Source: Puccinia triticina | Lineage: Eukaryota > Basidiomycota > Pucciniomycetes > Pucciniales > Pucciniaceae | Assembly: GCF_026914185.1 (NCBI RefSeq) | Contig: NC_070568.1 | Location: forward strand, 5,787,501-5,851,500 | DNA length: 64,000 nt | Direction of reading: 5' to 3' | Shown here: in pieces, positions 42,600 through 53,524 of the stretch | Numbering within the stretch: position 1 is the first letter of the stretch | Layout of the letters: every line of letters begins with the position of its first letter | The notes under the pieces: model-generated | Seen by the model: only the letters and a program-made list of their open reading frames with translations | What the model was told of the DNA's origin: nothing | Databases searched by the model: none | Translations under genes and position numbers: made by a program

Positions 42600-44660
42600 C
42601 TGATGACCAGAAGACTATGGAAAATTGCTTACACAGGTCGGTGAGTGTCCCTCTGAGCTTCAAGGATATCATATGGGCCTGAGGGTACCTCTAGCCTCAT
42701 CTGAGCTCCGCTACCCGTTCGGAGGTGATCAAGAGTTACGCGGAAGGCCCATGTCAAGCTCAGAATCACAACAATCGGCCGGGGGCAGAGGTCAGTTGCA
42801 CGCTTACACATCGTTTAACACTCGAGATGATTGCCTGAATCACATTGTCACGTTGAGACCAGTTGTCGAATCAGCAATTTCCATCGATTTTCGTGACTTC
42901 CGAAGAGGTTACTCACGGTGTTGAATCAGCTGACTCCGTGGCGCCACTGGATTTAAGTTGATTTTCAGTTCAGAATATGCGTAGATTCATCTCTAGAGGT
43001 GTTTTGGGAAACCCACGAGAGTGTAACCTTTGCCAAATCGGGGGCCGTTCGCTCCAGTAGTGTCGGGATTGAAAGGACTGGCGTTTCCAAGATGAGTATT
43101 AACAGTCCCACATAACCGACTAGCGCACCTGGGTTAAAGATCATTCTAGGCGGATATTTGTGATTTGTGTGTTCCAATACCGAGGTCAACCCCAAGTCGT
43201 GAACGGAAAATGCTTGCAACGGTATTCCAATAGATCCTGCGTGATGTTTGATAGGTGAAAATTCAATGTTACCGGGGTGAACAAGATCCTACGCCAGCGG
43301 CCTTGCAGTGGACAGTCTCTATGATCTTTTTTATTCTGACATACAATTCCGTCAAGTGAACACATGAAGTGTGTCACATTTGGTACACATAAAGTATGGA
43401 TCCTTCCGCGACAATCAGACCAAGTAATACATGCATGCTTCAGCCGAGGATGAAGTTTGTCTCAACCGTTCAAGACAGGAAGGTGTTTCCAGTTGGTCCG
43501 ATGAGCCTGAGTTGATGCACCGTACCTGTACGCGTTTAGAGAACGGAGGCCTGATATTGATACTTCTTGTCAGCAAGGGTGCAGAGGTCACGAACGGCCA
43601 ACAGCAACCAGGGAAGCCGCTTCTTCTGGTCGAGGTTTACATAGTTTCATCTGAGTGTCCCGAGCTTGGTGAATAAGCTGAGTACAGAGTTAGTTGGTAG
43701 TCTGCCTCGTGGACCATCGTTGCACTCTCGGCGCATTAGGTTCGGTGACCAAAAACGGTTGGTCTTGGGTGATACCTGATAGTCGATCTAGGGAACAAGC
43801 GCCTCATCGGACTGCATGTCCTCCTGGTTTCAGAGCGATGTGAGGTTGTCCTAGCAGCCGGTAAGCGGCGTAGGGTTTCTCGCTGGTGAGGGGGGGTCAT
43901 CTTCGAAGATTGTAACTGGAAGCATCTGCCATCAGTGGAGACTTCCATTTGAAACCCGAACCCTCGATTGTGTTCATCGCATGGTCTTCGTACTGAGCCG
44001 TGCATGGGACTCGGCAGACGGGTTGCAGCCGTTTCCTTTGGCCCAGCAGAAGCTCTGTCACCCGGAACATGATTATTATCGCCGTGTTGGACTGTGAGTA
44101 AGGGGCCAGGCTTCCTGGGGTCTGGCCAGCCCAGTATTTTGGACGCTATTTTTCGCCGGTCTCTGCCGGTTAAAATTAGGGGATCATTGGGAGAAGGCAG
44201 TAGGGCATTGCTAGATCTCTGTGATCTTAAAGTCACCGCAAGCTGAGCAACTCTCTCGCCGAGTCGCACTGCAGAGGAGATGGGGCCAGATTGGGATGTC
44301 GTTCAGCTGCCTCCCGGTGGTTGAGGTGAGTTCGAGAAGGGCCAGAAGTAAATGGTGTCTAACGACCGGTACGATCGAGGCTTGCTGGGGTATGGCGAAC
44401 AACCAAGACGGAGGACACTGGACAGTGAGGTGGGAATCTAGAGAGCGGCGAAACTGAGTCGGATGAGGAGACAGTGGCTGCTGAGGCAGATGGCGTCGCA
44501 GCGTCTTGACACTGATAGTACTTACTTGGTTGAGAGGGTCTTCTCTCTGGGTTGTGCGGGTAATCTAGCGACCAACTCCAGGATGACACTGCCAGGTTCC
44601 ACCGGGTAGGGGCCTACGATCATCGATATCACCCACTTCGCGCGATGTTGGTATGTAGTT
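42600..44660 (-). CDS. Possible minus-strand gene, unrecognised
   Basis: The longest frame, 44269-43736, gives a basic 177-residue product (starts MRLGERVAQLAVTLRSQR). A separate block near 44589-44360 (MSSWSWSLDYPHNPERR) may be an upstream exon with a gtaagt donor at about 44524. CpG content is higher than in the neighbouring DNA. No domain or homologue recognised; frames could also be chance. No plus-strand alternative is better. Confidence 0.25.
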
Positions 44661-45201
44661 TTGTTTATGCCGTTCCTACTCCAACAAAAGGCATTTCGAG
44701 CGGATTGTGACCAGCCTCAAAATGTCGCCACCAAAGGTTCTAATAGACTATGGCTGCGAGATTATCGTGGCCAATCTCCTCCACTTGGGCAAGTTTTGCT
44801 TCCAGTTCTATTTTGTGAGACCATGCCCCGTTGCAAGCGATGGCTGGTCTGCCTCGCCATCTGCCCACTGCCGCGTTCTCTCCAGCGGGACGCCGATTTC
44901 CCCGCCGGGCTTCCGGCCCCTCGCGCCTCCCCCTCGTCCCGGTCAGGGGCCCGGCATGGGAGCACAGGAGGATGCTGGTTGCTGTATGGGTGTTGTGGTG
45001 GTGCTTTCGGCCAGCTCGGCGGGTGCAGCCGATCACTCGTCTGTGGTCAGGAGCCGGCAGCGATGGCGCGATCCCAGGAGGCCGATCGCACCACCCCTCT
45101 GTCCCGATGGCGTGCTCCCCAGGGACCCATCGCCATACAAATACCCCCCAAGCCGCGCCCGAAAGCCTCCATCCCTCGCCGAACACCCCCACCGTGCCCG
45201 G

Positions 45202-45209
45202 ATGTGCAG
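45202..45209 (+). other. DUG3: 8-nt first coding exon (micro-exon) of DUG3
   Basis: ATGTGCAG followed by a gtcagc donor; the 57-bp intron ends cacag at 45266. Joining gives Met-Cys-Arg and then the family's conserved LLIFKGEPI. No other ATG nearby supplies the required Cys at position 2. Confidence 0.75.
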
Positions 45210-47066
45210 GTCAGCAGCAGCCAGCCCATGTCCATCCTCTGCAGCAACTGACCGATTCGAGCACAGACTGCTCATCTTCAAGGGCGAGCCCATCGGCCTG
45301 TCCCACCTCATCACCAAGCCCTCCCAGTCAGCCCCACATCCCTCCAGAGCCTCTCCGCCACACTGCTCATTGCCCTTTCTCTGCCTGTTGCAGCTCGATT
45401 ATCAACCAGGCCTTCGACTGCCGTCTGCGCTTAGGTCAGCCGCCCCGCGGTCCCCCTCATGGACATCCACCCCGCTGACCCCCCTGTTTGCTATAGATGC
45501 GAGACCGGTCAACGCCGACGGATTCGGCGTAGGTCCGCCCGTCTTTCTCCCTCCGCATCCAGCCAGCAGCTGATCGTCGGCGCCCTTGTCCAGGCTGGTA
45601 CGACGCCGAGCGCGCCGACGCCGTGCCTTGCGTCTTCCAAGCCATCACCCCCGCCTGGTGTCCGTCCCCCACAATCCCTCCTCTCACCCCGCAAAACACT
45701 CACGTCTGTGTGGCTTTTTTTTTGGGGGGGGACAGCGAACCGAAATCTGCATCGGCTGGCCGAGAAGATCCGCTCTCCGCTCGTCTTGTGGGTCTTCTCA
45801 TACATATGCTCCAACAAAGGCTTGATTGCCGGATGCTGAGATCTTGTCGGGTTGCCTCAGTGCCCATGTCCGGGCCAGCACGACGGGAGCGCTGAGCGAA
45901 GAGAACTGCCATCCATGGGTAAGCGTATCCGTCCCACTGTTGATGATCGCGGGCGCGGAGAGACGGCGCTGATCGTCCACTCCCCAGACCTACGGCTCCT
46001 TGCTCTGGATGCACAACGGTGAACACACTCTCCCTCCTCCGCCCGCCCCCCCAGCACCCCTCATGCTGATCACGCGGCTCGTGCGCTCTTCCACAGGCAA
46101 TATCTCCGGCTTCGCTAAGATCAAACGCCAGCTGCAGAACGAACTCTCCGAAGAATTCTTCCATTTCCCCCAAGGTCAGTCATGAGCGACCGCGAGCAGG
46201 GCGCGGAACGAGCTGCACTAAATCGCGGCGTGCTTTTGTCTTGTGGGGAGGGCAGGGAGCACGGACTCGGAGTGGGCGTTTGCGCTGTTCCTGAACGAGC
46301 TGAGCAAGGCATGTCCTTGGACCTTAGTTAAGACGCAGCGGGAGCTGATGACTTGAGGGGTGTGGGGGGTCGCAGATCGCGGATCCGAAGGCGGCCAGGT
46401 TTGGCTGCGAGCAGCTGAAAGCAACGATGCTCTTGACGCTGGCGAAGCTCAAGAGATGGTGGATGGAGGCGGGGGAGGCCGAGCCGAGCCGGATGAACTT
46501 CGCCCTCACCGACGGCCACACCGTCGTCGCCACCAGGTACGTCACCAGTCTCGTCGAGGACGCCGCCAGCCTCTTCTTCGCCACCGGCTCCGCCTTCCAG
46601 CCCGCCTATAAGCCGCCCCGCCGCCCCGCCACCCCCTCTCCCCCCGCCTTTCTCGCAGACGCACATCTCCCAAGACCCGCCGAACAGTATCGCATGGTCC
46701 GTTTTCTCCCATATTGCTGTATATATGCCCATGCTCATCACAGCCTCTGCTCGGCTCGTTCGGGCAGCAAAAGACCGACAGGAGAGAGAAGATCGTCCTG
46801 ATCGCCTCCGAGCCGCTGACGTTCGAGAAGACGGACTGGCTGGAGATCCCGTGCCAGACGCTGGTCCTCGTCACGCCCAAGGTGCGTCCCCCGCGATCTC
46901 GCCCGGAGAGCTGGCTCATGCGGGGATGGGCTGTACATATAGGCTGACGGCTCGAGCGGCTCTGTGCGGCTCGCTTTCGAGACAGATGAACGTCCTGCAG
47001 TTCCCGATCATCGACGAGTTCGTCAACAACGTGTACAAGACTGTCGGCCGCTCGCGCTCCTCTTGA
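45202..47066 (+). CDS. DUG3: DUG3-like class II glutamine amidotransferase (glutathione degradation), 13 exons
   Basis: Exons 45202-45209, 45267-45326, 45394-45434, 45497-45532, 45594-45659, 45736-45787, 45861-45918, 45988-46018, 46097-46174, 46256-46308, 46376-46696, 46768-46881 and 46986-47066 sum to 999 nt, 332 residues, all phases matching; yeast Dug3 is about 357. Exon 1 has only 8 nt (ATGTGCAG), placing Cys2, the N-terminal nucleophile of class II amidotransferases, next to the start. Motifs: KPSHSIINQAFD (across a junction), PVNADGFGVGWY, CVFQAITPAW, SPLVFAHVRAST, ENCHPW, LLWMHNG, NFALTDGHTVVATRY, EPLTFEKTDWLEIP. Intron 10 has a GC donor (gcatgt). By family it acts in the cytosol with Dug2 to hydrolyse glutathione. 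The gene is GC-rich against its AT-rich surroundings. It appears intact. Confidence 0.9.
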
Positions 47067-47345
47067 CCGTCCCTCTCTGATCCCCGGCGCTTCATCTCCA
47101 CGCCTGTGTGCCCCCTCCTCTCACCCGCATTCGCACGCGCTTTTCTGGCGTATCTTGCTTGATTCGCGCTGCGTTCCCCTCGGTCGGGCTTTCGCCCCAG
47201 ACCGACCATGTTGTATCCGGACACTCATAGTTGAATATAATCTTCGTGGCTTGTCAAAATTACCCTCGGAGAAAAGGATGCGAGAAGGGGGGGGGGCTAT
47301 CCTGAAGAGACCAAGGATTGGACCAAGGAGCATAGAGACAGCGGT
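47067..47345. other. Downstream region of DUG3
   Basis: GC-rich, then mixed; no gene supported. Confidence 0.3.
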
Positions 47346-47380
47346 GGGCAGATACGTTACCCATCTGGGTAACGCTGCCC
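47346..47380. repeat. Two-step inverted repeat with GTTACCC/GGGTAAC
   Basis: GGGCAG (47346) pairs with CTGCCC (47375) and GTTACCC (47356) with GGGTAAC (47367). Starts a 170-bp tract full of GTAACG/CGTTAC words up to about 47520. Confidence 0.75.
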
Positions 47381-47586
47381 GTAACGTAACTAATTACGTT
47401 ACGTTATCGCCTAGTTACAGATAACTGGGGGAGCGAGTACGTTACCCAATTCAAATATGGGGGTAACGCAGGACCAGTTACGATAACGGGTATCGTAACT
47501 GTACTACTTATTCGTTATCCAGTGCCTTGAACAATGTGATATACACAGTGAACAAACAGCTGACGTTTCACATGTTACGTCACCTG

Positions 47587-47678
47587 GACGTTTCAAAAGA
47601 GGCTCACTTGACGTTTCAAAAGAGGCTCACTTGACGTTTCAAAAGAGGCTCACTTGACGTTTCAAATGAGGCCCATTT
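47587..47678 (+). repeat. Tandem repeat, 4 x 23 bp
   Basis: GACGTTTCAAAAGAGGCTCACTT three times without change, then once with changes. A GACGTTTCA word also occurs about 20 bp upstream and GACGTTCA just downstream. Confidence 0.9.
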
Positions 47679-48182
47679 GACGTTCACATAGATTTTCTCC
47701 CCCGGTCAGATCCCCCGATAACCCCCATACATACCCCCGAAGGTCCTGATAACCCCCGATGTGCTCCCAGAAACCCCCGTAAAGCCCCGAAGCACCGGAT
47801 TCTGCCCCCCGGCCTTCTTTCTGCAACCCGCACCTCTGCATTGAATCTTTCCATCTTTTATTCGTGAAAACAGAGACACAACAATTACGCATGCGTTATC
47901 ATAAGAATCAACAAAAAAGATACATGCAACAAGCGCAAGATATCAGCTTGAAATGTGAGCGCATCCGGCGAAATGTCGGGCTTATAAGTTATGTGCGCGT
48001 TTAACAGTAGATATATATTTATTGCATAGGAAATAAAAAGCTTGGACCCGAGCGCTTTTTGAAATTTTGGCTTCCCCAAGAGGTGGTTTTAGAATCCAAT
48101 TTTGAATTCGCCCAAAATTCAAACTCAGCTTGGAAAGTTCATGAAACGTCAGAGGAATAAGAGCAATTCTGATTTCTAATAA
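47679..48182. other. No gene seen
   Basis: Short CCCCCGATAACCCCC-type repeats at 47700-47800, then AT-rich spacer. Confidence 0.3.
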
Positions 48183-50576
48183 TTATTGAGTTGGGGTATC
48201 ACACTCTGAGATGATCTGATTGGCCCGGTCGTGAACAGCTCGAGCAATGAATTCCTTGGCCTTGGCTAAGTTCTGGAACGCCGTCCGTCTGTTCTATCGC
48301 CCGCCACAGTCCTGTCAGTTCTCGCGATGGGTCATGCCGAGGGTGATTTCTATGTACTGCTGGTTAACAAGGCTCTGGATCACGCAGGCCGTGCCGGGCT
48401 CGAAGCGGCGCTGCTCGTCCGTCTGCAGCCACAGGTTCATCTTCTCCTCCAGCGCATCCAGCTTCTCCGGCGGCGTCTTCCAGCCGAACTGCACCGTCGC
48501 ATTCTCGAACTGGTTCGAGCTCCGGCGCAGGTTGATGATGAACTTCTGGCCCAGCAGCGAGTTCGGCGCAAACCACTCAGCAGGCCCATCCACTTCACCA
48601 CCAGCACCTTGTCCATGATCACCCGGTCCCCCGTGTCGTAGGGATGGGTGCAGAAGACCATGATGATCGCATCAAACACGTTGCCCGCAGTCTCCTTGAA
48701 GATAAACGCCGCCGCGATGCCCACGGTGTACACTGAGGCGAGCGCCTTGGAGTAGTCGATCCCGACGATCGACAGTGCAATGAACACGAACACGATCCCC
48801 GCCATGGCCATCATGATCCGGTCCAGTCGGCCGATCGCATGGCCGACGTCCTGGAGCGAGTTGGCCAGTGCCCGGCGCTCCTTGTAGGCCCGGAAGATCT
48901 CGTTCTTCACCTCCATCCGACTGATGTTCCCGCTCCCGGCCGAGTCGAAGATCGAGAAGGCCTCCTTGGCAAGCTCGTGCGTCGGGAAGGCCGGGTAGAA
49001 GTCCGAGGGCACCAGGTAGGTCCGGGCCGAGTCCGGCTTGAAGCCGAAGTAGATCTTCCAGGCCAGTTTCCGGGCCTCCGCGGGGTTGTTGACGTCCAGA
49101 TTGAGCCCGGACTTCTTGCCGACGACCCACACCGGATCCTTCATCGCCGCGCGGGCGATCTTGGCTGCCGAGGCGCGGCCAGCGCGGCAAGCGTTGTCTG
49201 CGAGTTGCGGCGCATCAGGCGTGAGGATCGCTTGTTTTGCTGGTGGTGGAAGGGCAGATCCTTCTGGTACTCGGTATTGAACCGGTCCGTCTCGTGCATC
49301 TGGGCTTCGTAATCCACCTTCTCCTTGTCGCCCATCTGCTGCTAGGGCTCCCGGTTGCGTGACTACCATCTGCTCTTCTTGGCCATCGCCGGCTCTTGGG
49401 CCGCCTTCTTGCCCGCGAGCCCTTTCATCGTCAGGATCGCCCCAGACGGCCGGCGACTGTTGGGTGCCAGCGGGAAAGATTTGCGCTTCGGACGGCAATC
49501 TTTCAAGGCATCGATCACTGCGAAGGTTCGGGTGATTTTCTGAATCCGATCCGCGTAGGCCACTTGATGGAAATTCATACTCTGTGAAAGTACATCAGTT
49601 GCACAGCGTATGTTTGTGTGTTCGTGTTTGGAAGCTTACGATGGTTAGCAGCAGTAGTTTTTCCAGGGACAGGATGAGCATGAAGAAGAACAGCAGTTCG
49701 ACGATGATGTGGATAGTTTCGGTGTATGGGGCGCGGTAGTGGCCGGTCTCGGTGAGGGCGTAGAGGTGATAGATGCCATTGAAGATGACTTCCCAGGAGC
49801 CCCAGCTGGAAACCAAGGTGATTTGGGATGAGATGATGATAGTCTGCTGGACAGGTGGGGGGGGGGGGGGGGGGGGGGGGGGTTGTTGCTTACCACATGG
49901 CCGAGTAAAAGATCACTTTGATCCACGGCTTGGCGGTCGACGCGGGCCTTGATCGTCTTGTTCACCTCTCCCCACACCACGCCAACCAACAGAACGATTG
50001 CCTACAAGCAGACATGTAACAGGATGAGTGCGCTGGGCTATCAAGGGAGACGGGAGGCCTGGGGGACGTACGCGGGGGATGAGCTCGGTGAGGAAGTTGA
50101 GGACCCAGCTGGCGAGGATGTTGTAGGCTGCCCAGAACAGGCAGGTAGATGAAGCGCGTGTTGTGCGCTTCTGGGCTGTCCCCGGACTGGTAGTACCCCT
50201 TGAACCTATGGGAAAACCGGTTAGTGGTGGGTTGTTCTGCTATGGATGATGGTGGAGACTGACCTGTGACAAGGGGCGGGATGATGCAGAGCAGGCTCAA
50301 GAGGATGTTTCCGATAAACGTGGTGATCAAGACTATATGAGCAGATTTCAGTGTCTTGTATATACAAGTGTGTGTGTTTTTGTTGAGTGACTGACGCTTG
50401 ACGATGCTGTAGGGAGAGAGTCGGCGGGAGAGGGTGCGGCGCGAGGCTCTCTGGTGAAGATGAGAGGCTGCTATTGGTGAGAGTCGAATTGACAGATTGC
50501 TTTGTCTGTTCTCATCGTCGGAGATGTCGTGAAGCTCCTGCGGAGATGTTCTTGCTGGGCCATTGCTCAACCCCAA
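48183..50576 (-). pseudogene. MscS-family mechanosensitive channel with EF-hand, degenerate
   Basis: On the minus strand the 5' exons encode SPQELHDISDDE and ARRTL-type basic sequence, a membrane segment (LLITTFIGNILLSLLCIIP), CLFWAAYNILASWVLNFLTE and AIVLLVGVVWGEVNKTI. Later exons give SWEVIFNGIYHLYALTE, an EF-hand loop (FDSAGSGNISRMEV), MscS helices (IALSIVGIDYSKALASVYTV, AAAFIFKETAGNVFDAIIM) and APNSLLGQKFIINLRRS. Fungal MscS/EF-hand proteins gate ions in internal membranes. Breaks seen: an extra base near 49938 (A-K-P-W-I-K frame), a TAG near 49345, two frame changes between 49340 and 49170, a deletion joining KWMGLL to FAPNS near 48575, and stops where REN-W-Q should read on near 48320. 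Several introns (50-75 bp) remain clean. GC-rich. Multiple independent lesions make assembly error unlikely. Confidence 0.85.
49857..49882 (+). repeat. Run of 26 G in a pseudogene intron
   Basis: Uninterrupted poly-G on the plus strand (poly-C in the minus-strand intron that starts gtaagcaacaa). Length is likely to be poorly determined. Confidence 0.9.
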
Positions 50577-51276
50577 ACGCAGGGTGTCGCAGGCTCTGCT
50601 ATGTCAATCGAAGAATACACACTCCTCGAGTTCTGCAATCTCATTCCCAGCTTCCAACGGTGGGCATCTCAACTCTACGTATTTACTCATTAAGTTTGAC
50701 TCTTGGTTGCAACAATAAAAAACAAGTGTTTATTTATGTCTGTACCGCTCCTGATTCCTGACATTGCCCATTGAAATTGGGAAAAATCACCCGTTTGTTT
50801 TTGTATGAGTGAACGGGCAAAGAAGGATGGTGTTTTTGTGATTCGATCTTAAAATCACATATCAGGGTGATATAACATAGACGATAGCCTCGCTTTGGAG
50901 CAAGAAGAAGGGGAAAAATCTATCCCATTTACGTTCTTCATCCGAGTGGTGAATGCCGAGATACAATCGGTAGCCACGAGGAACATAATCTTGCTAGACA
51001 AAACATTTATGTATGCTTTTGTTCCCGGTCATCATGAGGTGTTGACTCCCCTAGATGACCGGGACAGTCTCAGACCGGCCGAAAAGAGGTGAGACTCCTC
51101 GATGACCGCTACAGATTCACTGTATGGCACAAGCGCCCTGTAGTGCTCAACTGTATCCCTGCACGACCCCTGCCATGCCTGCTCAAAGGGGATACAGGAC
51201 CGATCCAGCTCTCCTGTTACACTTTCCCCCCTGCCCAAACGAATCCTTGTGAAACTGATTATTCATCTCATCCACG
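50577..51276. other. No gene supported
   Basis: Mixed sequence; a GATGACCGGGACAGTCTC word and an inverted relative near 51050-51100. Nothing coding is convincing. Confidence 0.3.
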
Positions 51277-51928
51277 TTGACAACTCATCGTCTCTTCATT
51301 CATCTCATCCCTCATCGCATCTTCAATCGACTCATTCCAACTTTTCCAATCATGATCAACCCCAAATTGCCCATGACCACTGAACCATCCTCCCCCACAT
51401 ATGCAGCTGTACTTGTTTCTGGAAATCCAACCAGAACAACCATCTCCCATCCGAACACAGCTGCCAACCAATCGCTCAGAAAACCCGCAGCTAAAGATGT
51501 AACACCTGCGCAGACAAGCGATTTATCTTCTGCTCAGTCAACACCTTCGTTGATGCCTGCAAAACCAATGGGAACTCCAGCCATCATTTCAGCTGGTCAA
51601 AAGAAAGGTTGTCACCCTGATCCGCCACCAGGTCAGTCAACCCACCGTCTTGCCAAGCCTCTGGGCAACCAATCAGCTGTTTGTTATCTGGCTGATCCCC
51701 AATTCTTTCGCACCTTTTCTATTGACCAACAAAGGATCTGGCAGTAGATTGGACTATTCCGCTGTAGTTAAGGGTGGTAAACAAAACAAATGTCACCCTT
51801 CCCATCTTGCATCGGGTCAGTTGACCCCTCATTTCACCGGGCCTCTGGGCAAACAATCAGCTGTTTTTCATCTGGCTCATCTCCAATCCCCCTTTAGCAC
51901 CTTTGCCATTGACCAACAAAGGGTCCGG
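51277..51928 (+). pseudogene. Coding-like remnant with a 165-bp tandem duplication
   Basis: A frame to 51747 contains MTTEPSSPTYAAVLVSGNP and Ser/Thr/Pro-rich sequence, then a block with GNQSAVCYLADPQFF that repeats (51762-51920) as GKQSAVFHLAHLQS in a shifted frame. The N-terminal style resembles retroelement ORF1/Gag proteins, but no zinc knuckle or enzyme motif is present. Stops between units show decay. The solo LTR at 51929 interrupts it. Confidence 0.35.
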
Positions 51929-52872
51929 TGTGGAACTCCTAAAAGATCAGGAAAGAGCTGTGAGGGGAAATAGTCAACTACACTACTAATAACGTAGAAT
52001 AGGCTACAGGTGCTGGTGAGGCTGCCCTCTTGACTAATGCTGATGGAGAGAGGGTTACACTAAGAAAAAGAAAAGGGTGTGGCTGATGATTCTCTTTGAC
52101 TTAGATGACTTTAACACTTTATGAGTTTGAGGTTATCAATCCTACTGAGTGAGAGAGGAGAAGTGAGATGGGGAAAAAAGCAGAAGCTCTTGGGGAATCA
52201 CTCTGAGATGGGTAATGAGGTATATGCTGGGGGATATATTTCTATGGTGATGAAAGTGTATCTAAGTGTGATGAAAAGGGTGCTACAGAGGGGATTTAGT
52301 AGAAAGTGCATATAAGGGTGATGTTTAAAAGGTGCTACAGAGGGGATGTAGTAGAAAGTGCATGATGGGGATACAACATCTAGAGGGGTGTTTATATATG
52401 TGAGAAGTACTACAGGGGGGTGATACATGATGAGCACATAGTAACAAATATCTGAAGATGAGCAGTAATGATGAAGGCGCAATGACCAAAGAGTGTACAT
52501 GAAAGGTAACTATGTAGAAGATGAAATAATGATGAGCATTTGATAATAACTACAAGAGCTATGAAGGAATGTACTGCTGATATCATATGAAGAGAAAAAT
52601 GAGTAATGAAGTTATGTAAGATCTGCAGTCCTATGTAGCTATGATACTAATGAATGATGTATGTAATAATGCTAAGGATATGTATGAAGAAAATACCTGC
52701 CAAAACTATACATGCCAATAACTGCTGATCCATTTGGAAATCCTAGGTGAAATGAGTGGGTGACTAGGGGTAAAATGGGGTGTAGAATCTGAATATGAAG
52801 TAATAATGAGGTATTTATGAAGGGTTTAGGTGATATGAGGGTGATAGTATGAACAGGAACAGGGTTACCACA
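51929..52872 (-). mobile_element. Solo LTR of the LTR-3 family, CCGG duplication
   Basis: 944 bp; on the minus strand it starts TGTGGTAACC and ends GTTCCACA, matching the LTR-3 LTR at both ends (TGTGGTGC..., ...GTTCCACA) and in internal blocks such as ATATTCAGATTCTACA and CTAATGCTGA. CCGG lies outside both ends (51925-51928, 52873-52876). No internal element sequence, so it probably arose by LTR-LTR recombination. Divergence from LTR-3 is considerable, so it is older. Confidence 0.85.
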
Positions 52873-52876
52873 CCGG

Positions 52877-53524
52877 GAGTCAATTAGACTTGGGTGTGGT
52901 TAATTATTATAACACATCAGCAGGTGATCTTTCAAACTTGTGCTCATACTGTGTAGCTTCTGACCTATTAACTGACTTAGTACTTTGGATTGCTTTGATC
53001 TAGACACCCCTGATGTCACTCTGCGACGCTCTTCTCGTCTTGCTGCCATGGCCTTGCGGAACGTACATGATATCCGGACTCCTCCGACAAGTACTCGCGC
53101 AGATGGACATGAGTCTGATACACCCAGCTCAGATGGAGAAACATCCTACCAATCATCGTCTCTGTCAAACTCCCCCGGTGGTGTCACAGACAATCAAGTC
53201 CCTCTGGCCGAGCCAGCTAAGCAAATCAAAAAGCGAAAGGGCAAAAAACCTACGTTTGTGCCATGTTCGGTTTCTGATATCTTTCTGATTAGTTGACACG
53301 CACAACCTGACATGTTTGCGCATTCTTTCCCTCCAAACCTAAATTCTGTCTACTTTGGTGCTCATTCCATTTCTATTGCTTTGGGAATCACAATTACTAT
53401 TCCTTCACATTCAACTTGAGCAAATGAACTCGCTCATATTGAACATGATTGTATGTGTAGTTTGAATGCCCATCAGCGACAGAAAAGGAATAAGTATCTT
53501 TGTAACCGAAGGAAGGCTAAGCGG
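52877..53524 (+). pseudogene. Coding-like remnant (RRSSRLAAMAL), cut by LTR-3
   Basis: Frame 52985-53296 is hydrophilic with RRSSRLAAMALRNVHD and a KQIKKRKGKK block. Another frame up to 53524 contains NAHQRQKRNKYLCNRRKAKR and is interrupted by LTR-3. Possibly the same retroelement remnant as 51277-51928. Not recognised. Confidence 0.3.

Noticed and set aside
45658..45735. Frameshift in DUG3 between CVFQAITPAW and NLHRLAEKI
   Set aside because: Moving the donor two bases (gtccgt at 45660) restores phase and conserved residues.
47587..47678. CRISPR-like array
   Set aside because: Units are directly adjacent without spacers and the DNA is eukaryotic.
48839..49312. Plus-strand 157-codon frame opposite the MscS pseudogene
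   Set aside because: Mirror of GC-rich coding DNA; no motif and no independent splice sites.
50041..50190. Frameshift in the MscS exon with FIYLPVLG / CLFWAAYN
   Set aside because: With the correct splice phase the exon reads through in the second frame; the apparent break came from following the wrong frame. Other lesions in the gene stand.
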